From the NCBI RefSeq assembly GCF_014648635.1, contig NZ_BMRM01000011.1, forward strand, positions 248,001 through 312,000: a stretch of DNA of 64,000 nucleotides. The letters run 5' to 3'. The position numbers and the translations under genes are program-made. The first letter of the stretch is position 1. Each line of letters opens with the position of its first letter. The stretch is from Streptomyces cinerochromogenes (GTDB lineage: Bacteria > Actinomycetota > Actinomycetes > Streptomycetales > Streptomycetaceae). Positions 14,539 through 23,699 of the stretch are shown here, piece by piece. The notes under the pieces were generated by a model that saw nothing but the letters and a program-made list of their open reading frames with translations, searched no databases and had not been told where the DNA came from.

Positions 14539-17277
14539 ATGGTGCGACTGCCCGGCCGGCCCGCGACCCGGCCGCCCCGTTCTCTCGGGCACCCGCGCGC
14601 ACCGCACAGCCCACCGCCGCGGGCAGACGGTGCGGGCGGCAGCCGGCCGGGGGTGCTGCGCTCGGCGGTGACCGGGCGCAGCGTGGCCGGTCAGGTGTTC
14701 CTCCTGCAGGTGGTGATCGTGCTGCTGCTGGTCGTCGCGGCGGTGGTGGCCCAGGTCCTCCAGGTGCGGCACGACAGCGACGTGGAGGCGACGAACCGTT
14801 CCCTCGCCGTGGCCGAGACGTTCGCCAACGCGCCCGGCACGGCCGCCGCGCTGCGCTCCCCCGACCCCACGGCCGTACTGCAGCCCCGTGCGGAGGCGGC
14901 CCGCCGGGCGACCGGCGTGGACTTCATCGTCGTGATGAACACCGACGGCGTCCGCTACACGCACCCCAGGGCCGACCGCATCGGCAAGAAGTTCGTCGGC
15001 ACGATCGCCCCGGCGCTGGCCGGCGGCACGGTCACCGAGCACATCACCGGCACCCTCGGGCCGCTGGTGCAGGTCGTGGTGCCGGTGAAGGACCGCGACG
15101 GCACCGTGGTGGGCCTGGTGGCGGCCGGGATCACCACCGCGCACGTGGGCGGGGCCGCCGACCAGCAACTGCCGCTGCTGCTGGCCGCGGCGGCCGCCGC
15201 ACTCGTGCTGGCCACCGCGGGCACGGCCCTGGTCAGCAGGCGGCTGCTGCGCCAGACACGCGGCCTGGGCCCGTACGAGATGACCCGGATGTACGAGCAC
15301 CACGACGCCGTGCTGCACGCGGTCCGGGAGGGTGTGCTGATCGTCGGCGGGGACGGCCGGCTGCTGCTCGCCAACGACGAGGCGCACCGGCTGCTGGACC
15401 TGCCCGCCGACGCCGAGCGGCGGCATGTGCGGGAGCTGGGCCTGGACGACGACACGGCGGCGCTGCTGGCCTCGGGCCGGGTCGCCACGGACGAGGTGCA
15501 CCTGGTCAAGGACCGCCTGCTGGCGATCAACCAGCGGCCCACCGATCTGCGCGGCGGCCCGCCCGGCAGCGTCACCACGCTGCGCGACTCCACCGAGCTG
15601 CGGGCCCTGTCGGGCCGCGCGGAGGTGGCGCGGGAGCGGCTGAACATGCTGTACGACGCCGGGGTGGGTATCGGCACCAGCCTGGACGTGACGCGGACGG
15701 CGGAGGAGCTGGCCGGGCTGGCGGTGCCCCGGTTCGCGGACTTCGCGACGGTGGACCTGTTCGACGCGGTGCTGAGCGGGGAGGAACCGCGGCCGGGGAC
15801 GGCGCTGCGCCGCGCGGCCTGCGCCGGCGTCCGCAAGGAGGCCCCGCTGTACCCGGTCGGCGAGCGGATCCGGTTCGTGGCCACCTCGCCGCAGACCCGC
15901 GCCCTGACCACGGGGCAGTCGGTCGTGGTGGAGCGGCTGCGCGGGGAGCGGGGCTGGCGGGCGCAGGACCTGGAGCGCACCGACGAGGTCCTGGCGTACG
16001 GCATCCACTCGCTGATCACCGTGCCGCTGCGGGCGGGCAGTCTGGTGCTGGGTGTCGCGAACTTCTGGCGGGCGGAGAAGCCGCAGCCGTTCGACGCCGA
16101 GGAACTGGCCCTCGCGGAGGAGCTGGTGACGCGGGCGGCGGTGTCGATCGACAACGCCCGCCGGTACACCCGCGAGCACAGCATGGCGGTCACCCTGCAG
16201 CGCAGCCTGCTGCCGCGGTCCCTGCCCGAGCAGGGTGCCCTGGACATCGCCTACCGGTACCTGCCGGCGCAGGCGGGGGTGGGCGGCGACTGGTTCGACG
16301 TGCTGCCGCTGTCCGGGGCCCGGGTGGCGCTGGTCGTCGGGGACGTGGTGGGGCACGGGCTGCACGCGGCGGCGACCATGGGCCGGCTGCGTACGGCCGT
16401 GCACAACTTCTCCTCCCTCGATCTGCCCCCGGACGAACTCCTCGGCCTGCTGGACGAGCTGGTCGGCCGGATCGACCAGGACGAGACCCCGGCGTCGGGC
16501 GGTGCCGTGGTGACGGGCGCGACCTGCCTGTACGCGATCTACGACCCGGTGTCCCGGCGGTGCGTCATGGCCCGGGCCGGCCATCCGCCGCCCGCGCTGG
16601 TGCACCCGGACGGCACCGTGGAGTTCGCCGACCTGCCCGCGGGACCGCCGCTGGGCCTGGGCGGGCTGCCGTTCGAGACGGCGGAGCTGGAGCTGGCGGA
16701 GGGCAGCCGGCTGGTGCTGTACACCGACGGGCTGGTGGAGGACCGGGAGCGGGACATCGACGAGGGGCTCGGTCTGCTGCGGGACTCCCTGCTCCGGACG
16801 CCGGGTGACTCCCCGGAGGACACCTGCCGTACCGTGCTGGACCGGCTGCCGGCCCGGCCGAGCGACGACGTGGCGCTGATCGTCGCCCGCACCCGGGTGC
16901 TGGGCGGCGACCGGGTCGCGCAGTGGCAGGTGCCCACCGATCCGGCGGCCGTGTCGCAGGTGCGGGCCTCGGTGACCCGGCGGCTGGCCGACTGGGGTCT
17001 GGAGGAGCTGGCGTTCACGACGGAGCTGGTCCTGAGCGAGCTGGTCACCAACGCCATCCGCTACGGGCGCGGCCCGATCGAGGTGCGGCTGCTGCGCGAC
17101 CGCACGCTGATCTGCGAGGTCTCCGACAGCAGCACGACCTCGCCGCACCTGCGGTACGCGGCGAGCACCGACGAGGGCGGCCGGGGCCTGTTCCTGGTGG
17201 CGCAGCTCGCCGACCGCTGGGGCACCCGCTACACCCCGCACGGCAAGGTGATCTGGGCGGAGCAGCCGCTGCCCTGA
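14539..17277 (+). CDS. Membrane-bound SpoIIE phosphatase with sensor, GAF and ATPase domains
   Basis: 912 residues from ATG 14539. A transmembrane segment (~52-75) and a second (~212-235) bracket an extracytoplasmic PDC/Cache-like sensor (VDFIVVMNTDGVRYTHP, GTLGPLVQVVVPVKD) resembling DcuS/CitA sensors. Next come a PAS-like region, GAF (~375-545), the PP2C domain (GGDWFDV near 580, GDVVGHG near 600, AGHPPPAL, LYTDGLVED), and a C-terminal RsbW-like HATPase (ELVTNAIRYG near 834, GGRGLFLVAQLADRWG). Phosphatase and kinase-like modules in one chain would allow switch-like control of an anti-anti-sigma factor. The ligand is probably a small carboxylate, by resemblance only. Confidence 0.9.
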   Translation: MVRLPGRPATRPPRSLGHPRAPHSPPPRADGAGGSRPGVLRSAVTGRSVAGQVFLLQVVIVLLLVVAAVVAQVLQVRHDSDVEATNRSLAVAETFANAPGTAAALRSPDPTAVLQPRAEAARRATGVDFIVVMNTDGVRYTHPRADRIGKKFVGTIAPALAGGTVTEHITGTLGPLVQVVVPVKDRDGTVVGLVAAGITTAHVGGAADQQLPLLLAAAAAALVLATAGTALVSRRLLRQTRGLGPYEMTRMYEHHDAVLHAVREGVLIVGGDGRLLLANDEAHRLLDLPADAERRHVRELGLDDDTAALLASGRVATDEVHLVKDRLLAINQRPTDLRGGPPGSVTTLRDSTELRALSGRAEVARERLNMLYDAGVGIGTSLDVTRTAEELAGLAVPRFADFATVDLFDAVLSGEEPRPGTALRRAACAGVRKEAPLYPVGERIRFVATSPQTRALTTGQSVVVERLRGERGWRAQDLERTDEVLAYGIHSLITVPLRAGSLVLGVANFWRAEKPQPFDAEELALAEELVTRAAVSIDNARRYTREHSMAVTLQRSLLPRSLPEQGALDIAYRYLPAQAGVGGDWFDVLPLSGARVALVVGDVVGHGLHAAATMGRLRTAVHNFSSLDLPPDELLGLLDELVGRIDQDETPASGGAVVTGATCLYAIYDPVSRRCVMARAGHPPPALVHPDGTVEFADLPAGPPLGLGGLPFETAELELAEGSRLVLYTDGLVEDRERDIDEGLGLLRDSLLRTPGDSPEDTCRTVLDRLPARPSDDVALIVARTRVLGGDRVAQWQVPTDPAAVSQVRASVTRRLADWGLEELAFTTELVLSELVTNAIRYGRGPIEVRLLRDRTLICEVSDSSTTSPHLRYAASTDEGGRGLFLVAQLADRWGTRYTPHGKVIWAEQPLP

Positions 17278-17339
17278 GCGTTCGGGGCGCCGGGGAATTC
17301 CCTTGAGGGCGCTGTGTGCGGCGGGTGATGATCTCCGGC

Positions 17340-18683
17340 ATGTTCTCGCGCAGGAACCGCCGCACGCGTCGCCCCTCCTCCCCCGCTCTGCTCGCCGCCT
17401 GGGAAGCCCTGGACGCCGGGGACGTGCCCGGTGCCCTGCGGCAGGTCCGGGCCGCCGGGGAGGGCCCGCCGCTCGCCGAGGTGGCCCTGGTGGTGGGGCG
17501 GGCGGCCGGCGAGGCCGGCTTCACCGACCTCGCCGACGCCTCGGCCGCCCTGGCCGCCGCTCCCGAGGACGCGCGGGCGCTGTACGACTTCGGGTACGCG
17601 TGCGTGGAGCGCGGGGTGCCGGACCTGGCGATTCCCGCGCTGCGGGAGGCGCTGCGCCGCAGCGGCGGGGCCCTGCCCGTGCTGCGGGAGCTGGTGTCGG
17701 CGTACGAGGACGAGGGCCGGCACCGGGAGGCGGTGGCCGAACTCGTCCGGCACGAGGACCGCCTGGCCGACTGGCCGGACCGCTATCTGCTGGTGTTCAA
17801 CGCCGTGCTGGCGGGCGACCTGGAGCTGGCCCGGCGCCGGCACGCGCTGCTGTCCGATCCGGAGGACGCGCGGTGGCGGCCCGCACGGGAGCGGCAGAAC
17901 CGCATGCTGGCGCGGGCAGCGGACGCCGGGCGGGCGGGCCCGCTCGACGCGGCGGATCTGCGGGGCTGGCAGTACGTGATGGGCGGGACGGTCCTCGGCA
18001 CGCTGTCGCCGTACGGCTTCGACGCCGGGATGAACGGCCGTTACGCCTGGCTGCAGGACAGCCCGGACCTGTGCCTGCGGGGTCTGCTGCGGCTGCGGAC
18101 GCTGCTGTCCGCCACCGGGGCGCGGCCGCGGTCGGTGTCGCTGCTGCCGGACCGGGACTCGCGGATCCTCGGTCTCGCCGCGGCGGAGGTACTGGACCTG
18201 CCGGCCGAGCCGTTCGCGCCGGGACGGGCGGACACGGTCGTCGTGGCGTACGACCTGGACGGGCTCGCGGCGCACGACGGCGGGCCGGAGCTGATCGGGG
18301 AGCTGTTCGACCGGGCGCCCGGGCAGGTGCTGCACGCGCACGCGTGCTGCTGGACGGACCCTCCCGCGGTCACCCCGGACAGCGCCGCCCTGCTGCACCA
18401 GTCGGTGGTGGCACCGTGGGGCGAGCAGCTGCGGGCGGGCGCCGACGGGCGGCTCGAACGGGGGCCGGCGGACGACCGGCCGGAGGCGGAGATCGCCGCC
18501 GAGGTCACCGGTGCGGACCCGGCCGCCGCCGAGGACGGCGAGGGCGACGGGAACGGCGACGGCCCGGCGGACGGCGACGCCGGGTTCACCGCGTTCGCCA
18601 CGGCCGTGGCCGGCACGTGGCTGCGCGGCGACCGGGCGCGAGTGCGGTCCGCCGGGCCCGTTCCCGGTTCCCGGTTCGCCTGA
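17340..18683 (+). CDS. TPR-like repeat protein
   Basis: About 447 residues from ATG 17340 (ATG 17328 is the alternative). The N-terminal half is helical and Ala/Leu-rich with tetratricopeptide-like patterns (LAAAPEDARALYDFGYACVE, ALRRSGGALPVLRELVSAYEDEGRHREAVAEL). The C-terminal part is globular, with an acidic Gly/Asp stretch. There is no signal or membrane span. TPR folds mediate protein-protein contacts; the partner is unknown, but the gene follows the sensor phosphatase in the same direction. Confidence 0.7.
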   Translation: MFSRRNRRTRRPSSPALLAAWEALDAGDVPGALRQVRAAGEGPPLAEVALVVGRAAGEAGFTDLADASAALAAAPEDARALYDFGYACVERGVPDLAIPALREALRRSGGALPVLRELVSAYEDEGRHREAVAELVRHEDRLADWPDRYLLVFNAVLAGDLELARRRHALLSDPEDARWRPARERQNRMLARAADAGRAGPLDAADLRGWQYVMGGTVLGTLSPYGFDAGMNGRYAWLQDSPDLCLRGLLRLRTLLSATGARPRSVSLLPDRDSRILGLAAAEVLDLPAEPFAPGRADTVVVAYDLDGLAAHDGGPELIGELFDRAPGQVLHAHACCWTDPPAVTPDSAALLHQSVVAPWGEQLRAGADGRLERGPADDRPEAEIAAEVTGADPAAAEDGEGDGNGDGPADGDAGFTAFATAVAGTWLRGDRARVRSAGPVPGSRFA

Positions 18684-18695
18684 GCGGCGCGGCGG

Positions 18696-18932
18696 TCAGC
18701 CGCCGTCGAGCCGGGAGCGCAGCAGCTGCTTGCCCATTTCGGCGCCCTTGCGGCTGTCGGCCTGGGCCTTGCGGAACAGCTCGACGACCTCGTTGTCCTT
18801 GTCGCGCTCGGCGTCCTGGATGTACTGCTCCAGGCGCAGGGCGTTACTCAGGCACGCCTCGACGTACCAGATGAGGTTGTAGTCCTTGTCACGGGTGCCG
18901 GTGACGTCGCCGGTCTCGCTGGTGCTGGTCAT
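18696..18932 (-). CDS. Conserved small actinobacterial protein
   Basis: 78 residues from ATG 18932, preceded by AAGGAGG. The core DKDYNLIWYVEACLSNALRLEQYI and ERDKDNEVVELFRKAQADSRKGAEMGKQLL is a helical hairpin that I recognise as a conserved small Streptomyces protein of unknown function. It is acidic and soluble, probably cytoplasmic. It is convergent with the TPR gene with only 12 bp between stops. Confidence 0.8.
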   Translation of the reverse strand: MTSTSETGDVTGTRDKDYNLIWYVEACLSNALRLEQYIQDAERDKDNEVVELFRKAQADSRKGAEMGKQLLRSRLDGG

Positions 18933-19033
18933 CCGGGGTGTCCTCCTTCTGTGGACCCTGTGTCGGTTCCGCTTGTCGACGCCCCGGGTACCCGTGCGAC
19001 CTGCGGACACACCGCCCGATCGGGTGGCCGTTC

Positions 19034-19324
19034 CTACTCGTCGAGCACGGCGCCGAAGCGGGCGCCGTGGACGGGGGCGCCGAGGGAGGCGGCGCCGTAG
19101 GACCAGGAGCCGTCGGCGAGCAGTCCGGTCCGGCTCGCGGGGAGCAACCACAGCGCGCCGTCGCCCGCGTTCTCGCCGGGTGCCGCGGCGATGAGTTCGG
19201 CGCGGCCGTCGCCGTCGGTGTCGGCGAGGCGGACCTGGGCGCCCCAGGCGTCGTCGGCCTCCGCCGTGCCGGGGACGTGCGGGGAGTTCTGCGACCACCA
19301 CTGCGGGGCGGTGCCGGGGCCCTG
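19034..19324 (-). pseudogene. C-terminal remnant of an FG-GAP repeat protein
   Basis: Reading leftwards from about 19324 to the stop at 19034, the frame gives WWSQNSPHVPGTAE, then WGAQVRLADTDGDGRAELI and GENAGDGALWLLP, ending GAPVHGARFGAVLDE. This is the last FG-GAP (integrin-alpha-like beta-propeller) blade and C-terminus of a secreted Streptomyces protein normally several hundred residues long. No upstream blades or signal peptide remain; the frame reaches the end of the GH15 gene. The calcium-binding DTDGDGRAE motif is intact. A deletion that removed the 5' part is the simplest explanation. Confidence 0.65.
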
Positions 19325-19414
19325 GGTGCCGGAGGGAGCGGGGGTGGTTGTGGGGCGCGGACGGTCTGTGAGACTGCGGTGACAGATCATCACCGGGCCC
19401 GGGGACGGCGGGGG

Positions 19415-21253
19415 TCAGCCGAGGGCGCGGTCCAGGTTGAAGGCGGCGCTGATGAGGGAGAGATGGGTGAACGCCTGCGGGAAGTTGCCCTGCTGCTCGC
19501 CGGTGCGGCCGATCTCCTCGGCGTACAGGCCGAGGTGGTTGGCGTAAGTGAGCATCTTCTCGAAGGCCAGCCGGGCCTCGTCGAGCCGGCCGGCCCGGAC
19601 GAGCGCCTCGACGTACCAGAACGAGCAGATGGAGAAGGTGCCCTCGTCGCCGCGGAGTCCGTCGGGGCTGGCCTGCGGGTCGTAGCGGTAGACGAGCGAG
19701 TCGGAGACGAGGTCCTCGGTGAGGGCGTCCAGGGTGGACAGCCACTTGGGGTCGGTGGGGGCGATGAACTTGGCGAGCGGCATCATCAGCAGGGAGGCGT
19801 CCAGGACGTCCCCGCCCTCGTACTGCACGAAGGCGCGCCGGCGCTCCGACCAGCCGCGGTCCATGATCCGCCGGTAGATGGCGTCCCGGGCCTGGCGCCA
19901 GCGCCGGTGGTCGGCGGGCAGCCCGCGGTGGGTGGCGAGGCGGATGGCCCGCTCGATCGCCACCCAGCACATCAGTCGCGAGTACAGGAAGTCCTTGCGT
20001 CCGCCGCGGGTCTCCCACACGCCCTCGTCGGGCTGGTCCCAGTGGTCGCACACCCAGTCCACCAGGTGGCAGACGTCGTCCCACTGGCCGCTGGAGATGG
20101 GCTGGGCCCACTTGTCGTAGAGGTAGATGGAGTCGATCAGGGCGCCGTAGATGTCGAGCTGGAGCTGGCCGGCGGCGGCGTTGCCGACCCGGACGGGGGC
20201 CGAGCCCTGGTGGCCGGACAGGTGCGGCAGTTCGCGTTCGGGCAGGTCGGTGCGGCCGTCGATGCCGTACATGATCTGCAGCGGGCCGGAGCCGTCGCCG
20301 CAGCCGGGGCTGACGTGCGTGGTGACGAACCCCATGAACGCCTCGGCCTCCCCGCTGAAGCCGAGCCGCAGCAGCGCGTACACGGCGAAGGCGGCGTCGC
20401 GCACCCACACGTACCGGTAGTCCCAGTTCCGTTCGCCGCCGAGCTGCTCGGGCAGGCTGGTGGTGGGGGCGGCGACGATGGCGCCGGTGGGGGCGTAGGT
20501 GAGGAGCTTCAGGGTGAGCGCGGAGCGGTGCACCATCTCGCGCCAGCGGCCCCGGTAGCGGGACTGGTGCAGCCAGCGCCGCCAGTAGGCGACCGTGGCG
20601 CTGAACTGGTGCTCCGCCTCGGCGTGGGCGCAGCCGCGCGGGGTCACCTGGCCGGTGACCTGGTCGAGGGCGAACACCGCGGACTCGCCCTCGCCGAGTT
20701 TGAAGTCGGCACGGGCGTCGCGTGCGTCGCACTCCAGGGCCACGGTGGAGGTGAGCGCCAGCGACTGGGCGGGGGACTCGAACACCACCATGCCGTCCAG
20801 GGCGCTCAGGGTGTGCGGGGCGGCACCGTAGTCGAAGCGGGGCGCGACCAGGACGCGGAACGGGACGGTGCCGCGGACGCACACCACGCGCCGGATCAGC
20901 CGGTGCCGGCCCGCCTCGGCGCGGGTGTCGTCGGCGACCGGCATGAAGTCCTGCACCTCGCCGACGCCGTCCTCGGTGAAGAACCGGGTGATCAGCACGT
21001 TGGTGTCGGGGAAGTAGAACTGCTTGGTGCGGGCCGGTACGGCGGCGGCCAGCTCGAAACAGCCGCCGCGTTCGGCGTCGAGGACGGCCGCGAAGACGCT
21101 CGGGGAGTCGAAGGAGGGGCAGCAGTACCAGTCGATCGTGCCGTTGCTGCCGACCAGGGCCACCGTGCGCAGGTCGCCGATGAGCCCGTGCTCGGCGATG
21201 GGCAGGTAACCGGGGCTGCGGGTGGTGTCCTCGGGATACGCGGTCTCGGCCAT
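19415..21253 (-). CDS. Glycoside hydrolase family 15 protein (glucoamylase/trehalase-like)
   Basis: 612 residues from ATG 21253, with GGGGAGG upstream. The N-terminal beta domain has YLPIAEHGLIGDLRTVALVGSNGTIDWYCCP, typical of GH15 proteins of the mycobacterial trehalase type. The (alpha/alpha)6 barrel shows LGGERNWDYRYVWVRDAAF, a likely catalytic Glu in WETRGGRKDF, and the C-terminal LYAEEIGRTGEQQGNFPQAFTHL. It has no signal peptide, so it acts in the cytoplasm on an alpha-glucoside such as trehalose or maltodextrin. The specificity cannot be fixed from sequence. Confidence 0.9.
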   Translation of the reverse strand: MAETAYPEDTTRSPGYLPIAEHGLIGDLRTVALVGSNGTIDWYCCPSFDSPSVFAAVLDAERGGCFELAAAVPARTKQFYFPDTNVLITRFFTEDGVGEVQDFMPVADDTRAEAGRHRLIRRVVCVRGTVPFRVLVAPRFDYGAAPHTLSALDGMVVFESPAQSLALTSTVALECDARDARADFKLGEGESAVFALDQVTGQVTPRGCAHAEAEHQFSATVAYWRRWLHQSRYRGRWREMVHRSALTLKLLTYAPTGAIVAAPTTSLPEQLGGERNWDYRYVWVRDAAFAVYALLRLGFSGEAEAFMGFVTTHVSPGCGDGSGPLQIMYGIDGRTDLPERELPHLSGHQGSAPVRVGNAAAGQLQLDIYGALIDSIYLYDKWAQPISSGQWDDVCHLVDWVCDHWDQPDEGVWETRGGRKDFLYSRLMCWVAIERAIRLATHRGLPADHRRWRQARDAIYRRIMDRGWSERRRAFVQYEGGDVLDASLLMMPLAKFIAPTDPKWLSTLDALTEDLVSDSLVYRYDPQASPDGLRGDEGTFSICSFWYVEALVRAGRLDEARLAFEKMLTYANHLGLYAEEIGRTGEQQGNFPQAFTHLSLISAAFNLDRALG

Positions 21254-21496
21254 CGGCGGCCTCCCCGTGAGCGGTGCGGTGGGGTGCGGTGTGCGGTGCG
21301 GTCCGGTGTGCTGCTGGTGCGCGTGGTTTCCAGCTTAAGAGGAGCGAGTGATTCCGTGTGGTGGGGGAACGCGCTCCTCACCCGTTCCCGACGCGCCTGG
21401 AGATGCAGGGTCCGCCGGGGAGGGGAATGGTGAGAGTGTGCCCCGTTCGACAGGCACCGGCACGGATGCGGTCATCCGGACCGAGGAGGAGGCATC

Positions 21497-21703
21497 ATGT
21501 CGACATCCACACCCGAAGAGTCCCGTTCGTCGGACGACGTCTGCACCCCGGACGCCCTGCTCCACTCCGCGCCCCCCAGGGACGTCACCCCTGAGGACCT
21601 GGTGATGGCGGCGGGCAGGGACGTCACACCGAAGACCCTCGACTGGGCGCGTCGCAAGCTGGAGTCGGAGGGCCCGGCAGCCATCGAGAAGCTGCTGCCC
21701 TAG
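21497..21703 (+). CDS. Small conserved protein
   Basis: 68 residues from ATG 21497 with a strong GGAGGAGG just upstream. It is acidic at the N-terminus (STPEESRSSDDV) and ends in an amphipathic helix (DWARRKLESEGPAAIEKLLP), with DVTPEDLVMAAGRDVTPK repeating a DVTP motif. No function is known to me. A perfect 36-bp palindrome acts as terminator after it. Confidence 0.7.
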   Translation: MSTSTPEESRSSDDVCTPDALLHSAPPRDVTPEDLVMAAGRDVTPKTLDWARRKLESEGPAAIEKLLP

Positions 21704-21736
21704 GGCGGTCCGGGGAAGTTCAGGGACACCAACGGG

Positions 21737-21772
21737 GGCACCGGCCGGGCGTGCGCACGCCCGGCCGGTGCC
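21737..21772. terminator. Perfect 36-bp palindrome between convergent genes
   Basis: The left arm 21737-21754 (GGCACCGGCCGGGCGTGC) and right arm 21755-21772 are exact reverse complements with no loop base between them. It sits between the stop of the small protein (+) and the stop of the DUF5709 gene (-), the expected place for a bidirectional terminator. It has no T-run, as is common in Streptomyces. Confidence 0.8.
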
Positions 21773-21780
21773 GTGTGCGC

Positions 21781-22269
21781 TCACTCCGGCAGTCCGGTCC
21801 CGTCCGGGATCACATGCACGGCGGCCTCCTCCGCGCCGGCTGCTCCGCCGTCGATGCCGACGTCCTGGGCGACCTCCTCCTTGGTGGTGTCGGTGTGGGC
21901 GCCCTCGTCGGGGGCGACCAGGCGGCCGGCGCGGCTCTCGCCCGCCTCCGGGTCGACCGGTTCGCCCTCGCCGCCGGGCAGGTCGCCGATCTCGTCGCCG
22001 GCCGGCGGGGTCACGTCGGGGACCTCCTGGCCGAGCCGTTCGTCCAGGGTCTCCCCCTCGTGCTGCTCGGCGGCGGTGGTGCCGTGCCGGGTGACGCCGA
22101 GGGGGCGTTCGGGCGGGGAGTATCCCTCGTCGAGGATGTCGTCGTAGGTGCGTTCACCGACCGCGTCCTGCAGGTCGAGGGGACCGGCGTCCTCCTGTTC
22201 CTCGTTGCTGCCGGTGGGCTGGTAGGCGTCGTCGGCCATCGGGGTCTGCTCGGACTGCTGGTCGCTCAT
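21781..22269 (-). CDS. DUF5709 domain protein
   Basis: 162 residues from ATG 22269, preceded by AAGGAGG. It is very acidic and apparently unstructured, with the conserved core LDLQDAVGERTYDDILDEGYSPPERP and GTTAAEQHEGETLDERLGQEVPD, which I associate with DUF5709 in actinobacteria. It has no membrane span or signal. The function is unknown; such small acidic proteins are often stress-induced. Three 13-bp repeats lie about 60 bp upstream of the start. Confidence 0.8.
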   Translation of the reverse strand: MSDQQSEQTPMADDAYQPTGSNEEQEDAGPLDLQDAVGERTYDDILDEGYSPPERPLGVTRHGTTAAEQHEGETLDERLGQEVPDVTPPAGDEIGDLPGGEGEPVDPEAGESRAGRLVAPDEGAHTDTTKEEVAQDVGIDGGAAGAEEAAVHVIPDGTGLPE

Positions 22270-22703
22270 GGTCGCCTCCTTCGGGTTCGCGGACGGTCCT
22301 GGTCCGCGTTTCCCGTGGCCGGGCCGTTAACCCCCTGGGTTGACCCCCTGGGTTGACCCTCTGGGTTGACCCAGGCCGGGTCGACGACGCCGCCGACGCC
22401 CGGACAGGCCGGCCGGCGGCGCTCGTTCGAGCACCGCGCCGGCCGTCCCGCCGACCCTGATCCACTCCTGCCGCGTCGGGAGCCTCGGACGCGGTGCCGG
22501 GCCCGGCGGTGAGGGATGCCGGCCCGGGCGGGGAGGGGCGGAGCGGGATCAGGGGCGGCCGTCCACAGCCTTGTGCCCTCCATCCGTAGCTGCAACCCAT
22601 GTGCAGTAAAGGGCTCGGCAGGCCTTCCCCATGGGGAGGGAAAGCCGGGGGTGGGGCGCTCGGAGCCGGGGTGGGGCGGTCGGAGCGGGGGCGGGTGGGG
22701 TGG
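22270..22703. repeat. 434-bp intergenic region with three 13-bp tandem repeats
   Basis: ACCCCCTGGGTTG is repeated at 22330-22342, 22343-22355 and 22356-22368 (last copy with one change). Each junction contains the small palindrome GGGTTGACCC. The rest is G-rich on the plus strand, with repeated GGGGTGGGGCGGTCGG-like runs near 22650-22700. It lies downstream of the proteasome gene and upstream of the DUF5709 start, so the repeats may be part of the DUF5709 promoter region. I see no gene in it. Confidence 0.6.
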
Positions 22704-23558
22704 TCAGAGGGTGGCGTGCGGGCCGTCCGGGCGGTCGGTGCGCTGCCGGACCGTGTCCCGGCTGAGTTGCTCCGTCTCCGTCTCCGGCAACCGCTCGAAG
22801 CCGTCCTCGGTGATGACCGAGACGACGGGGAAGATCCGGCGGCCGAGGTCCGGGCCGCCGGTGGCCGAGTCGTCGTCCGCCGCGTCGTACAGCGCCTGGA
22901 GCGCGACGAGGGCCGCCTCCCGGCGGGTCAGGTCCGGCCGGTGCAGTTTCTTCAGGGCGCCCCGGGCGTACGGCGAGCCGCTGCCCTCGGCGTGGAACCG
23001 CTGCTTCTCGTAGAGCCCGCCGGCCGCGTCGAAGCTGAAGATGCGGCCTCGGCCGCCGCCGGGCGCGGTGAGGTCGTAGCCGACGAGCAGCGGGACGACG
23101 GCGAGTCCCTGCATGGCCTGGGCCAGGTTCTGCCGGATCATGGCCGCGAGGCGGGTCGCCTTGGCGCCGAGGGTCATCGGAACGCCCTCGATCTTCTCGA
23201 AGTGGGCCAGTTCCACCTGGTAAAGCCGCACCATGTCCAGGGCGAGGCCGACGGTGCCGGCGAAGGCGACGGCCGTGTGGTCGTCGGCGGGGTGCACCTT
23301 CTCCAGGTCGCGCTGTGCGATGAGGTTGCCCATGGTGGCCCGGCGGTCGCCGGCGATCAGCACGCCGTCGCGGTAGGTCAGGGCGAGCACGGTGGTGCCG
23401 TGCGGGAACCGGCCGGGCGCCATCCGGGTGCCGGGCGGCAGCGGCGGCGCGGTGGGCAGCAGCCGGGGGCGGTGCGCGGCCAGGAACTCGGTGAAGGACG
23501 ACGACCCCGGTGTGAAGAAGGCCGCGCTCGGCAGGCCCGCGCTGTCGTTCCCCCGCAT
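22704..23558 (-). CDS. prcB: 20S proteasome beta subunit, orphan paralogue
   Basis: 284 residues from ATG 23558, with GGAGGGGGAG upstream. A 54-residue propeptide (shared AAFFTPGSSSF motif) ends at His-Gly, giving mature Thr1 at residue 55 (GTTVLALTYRDGVLIAGDRRATMGN). Asp17 and Lys33 of the mature chain (AGDRR; DLEKV) are kept, as are QGLAVVPLLVGYD and LYDAADDDSATGGPDL. It should therefore be an active Ntn-hydrolase of the actinobacterial proteasome core. No prcA, pup, dop or arc gene is beside it, so it is likely a second beta subunit separate from the usual pup-prcBA locus, possibly giving particles of altered specificity. Confidence 0.9.
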   Translation of the reverse strand: MRGNDSAGLPSAAFFTPGSSSFTEFLAAHRPRLLPTAPPLPPGTRMAPGRFPHGTTVLALTYRDGVLIAGDRRATMGNLIAQRDLEKVHPADDHTAVAFAGTVGLALDMVRLYQVELAHFEKIEGVPMTLGAKATRLAAMIRQNLAQAMQGLAVVPLLVGYDLTAPGGGRGRIFSFDAAGGLYEKQRFHAEGSGSPYARGALKKLHRPDLTRREAALVALQALYDAADDDSATGGPDLGRRIFPVVSVITEDGFERLPETETEQLSRDTVRQRTDRPDGPHATL

Positions 23559-23699
23559 GACTCCCCCTCCTGTGTCAGCCGGCAGTACCCGTGTCCTACC
23601 TGCCCCGGGCGCCCGGGAAACTCCCCGGTCTCACAGAGCTTCCCGGAACACCGGCACTCACCGTCCCCCCACCCGCCGGCTGGGTCCGGCCGGGGGCCG

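Noticed and set aside
13519..17241. A 1,240-codon open frame on the minus strand
   Set aside because: It is a shadow of the two SpoIIE phosphatase genes: high G+C keeps the opposite frame open, and its product is low-complexity (Gln/Arg/Pro/Val-rich) with no family pattern.
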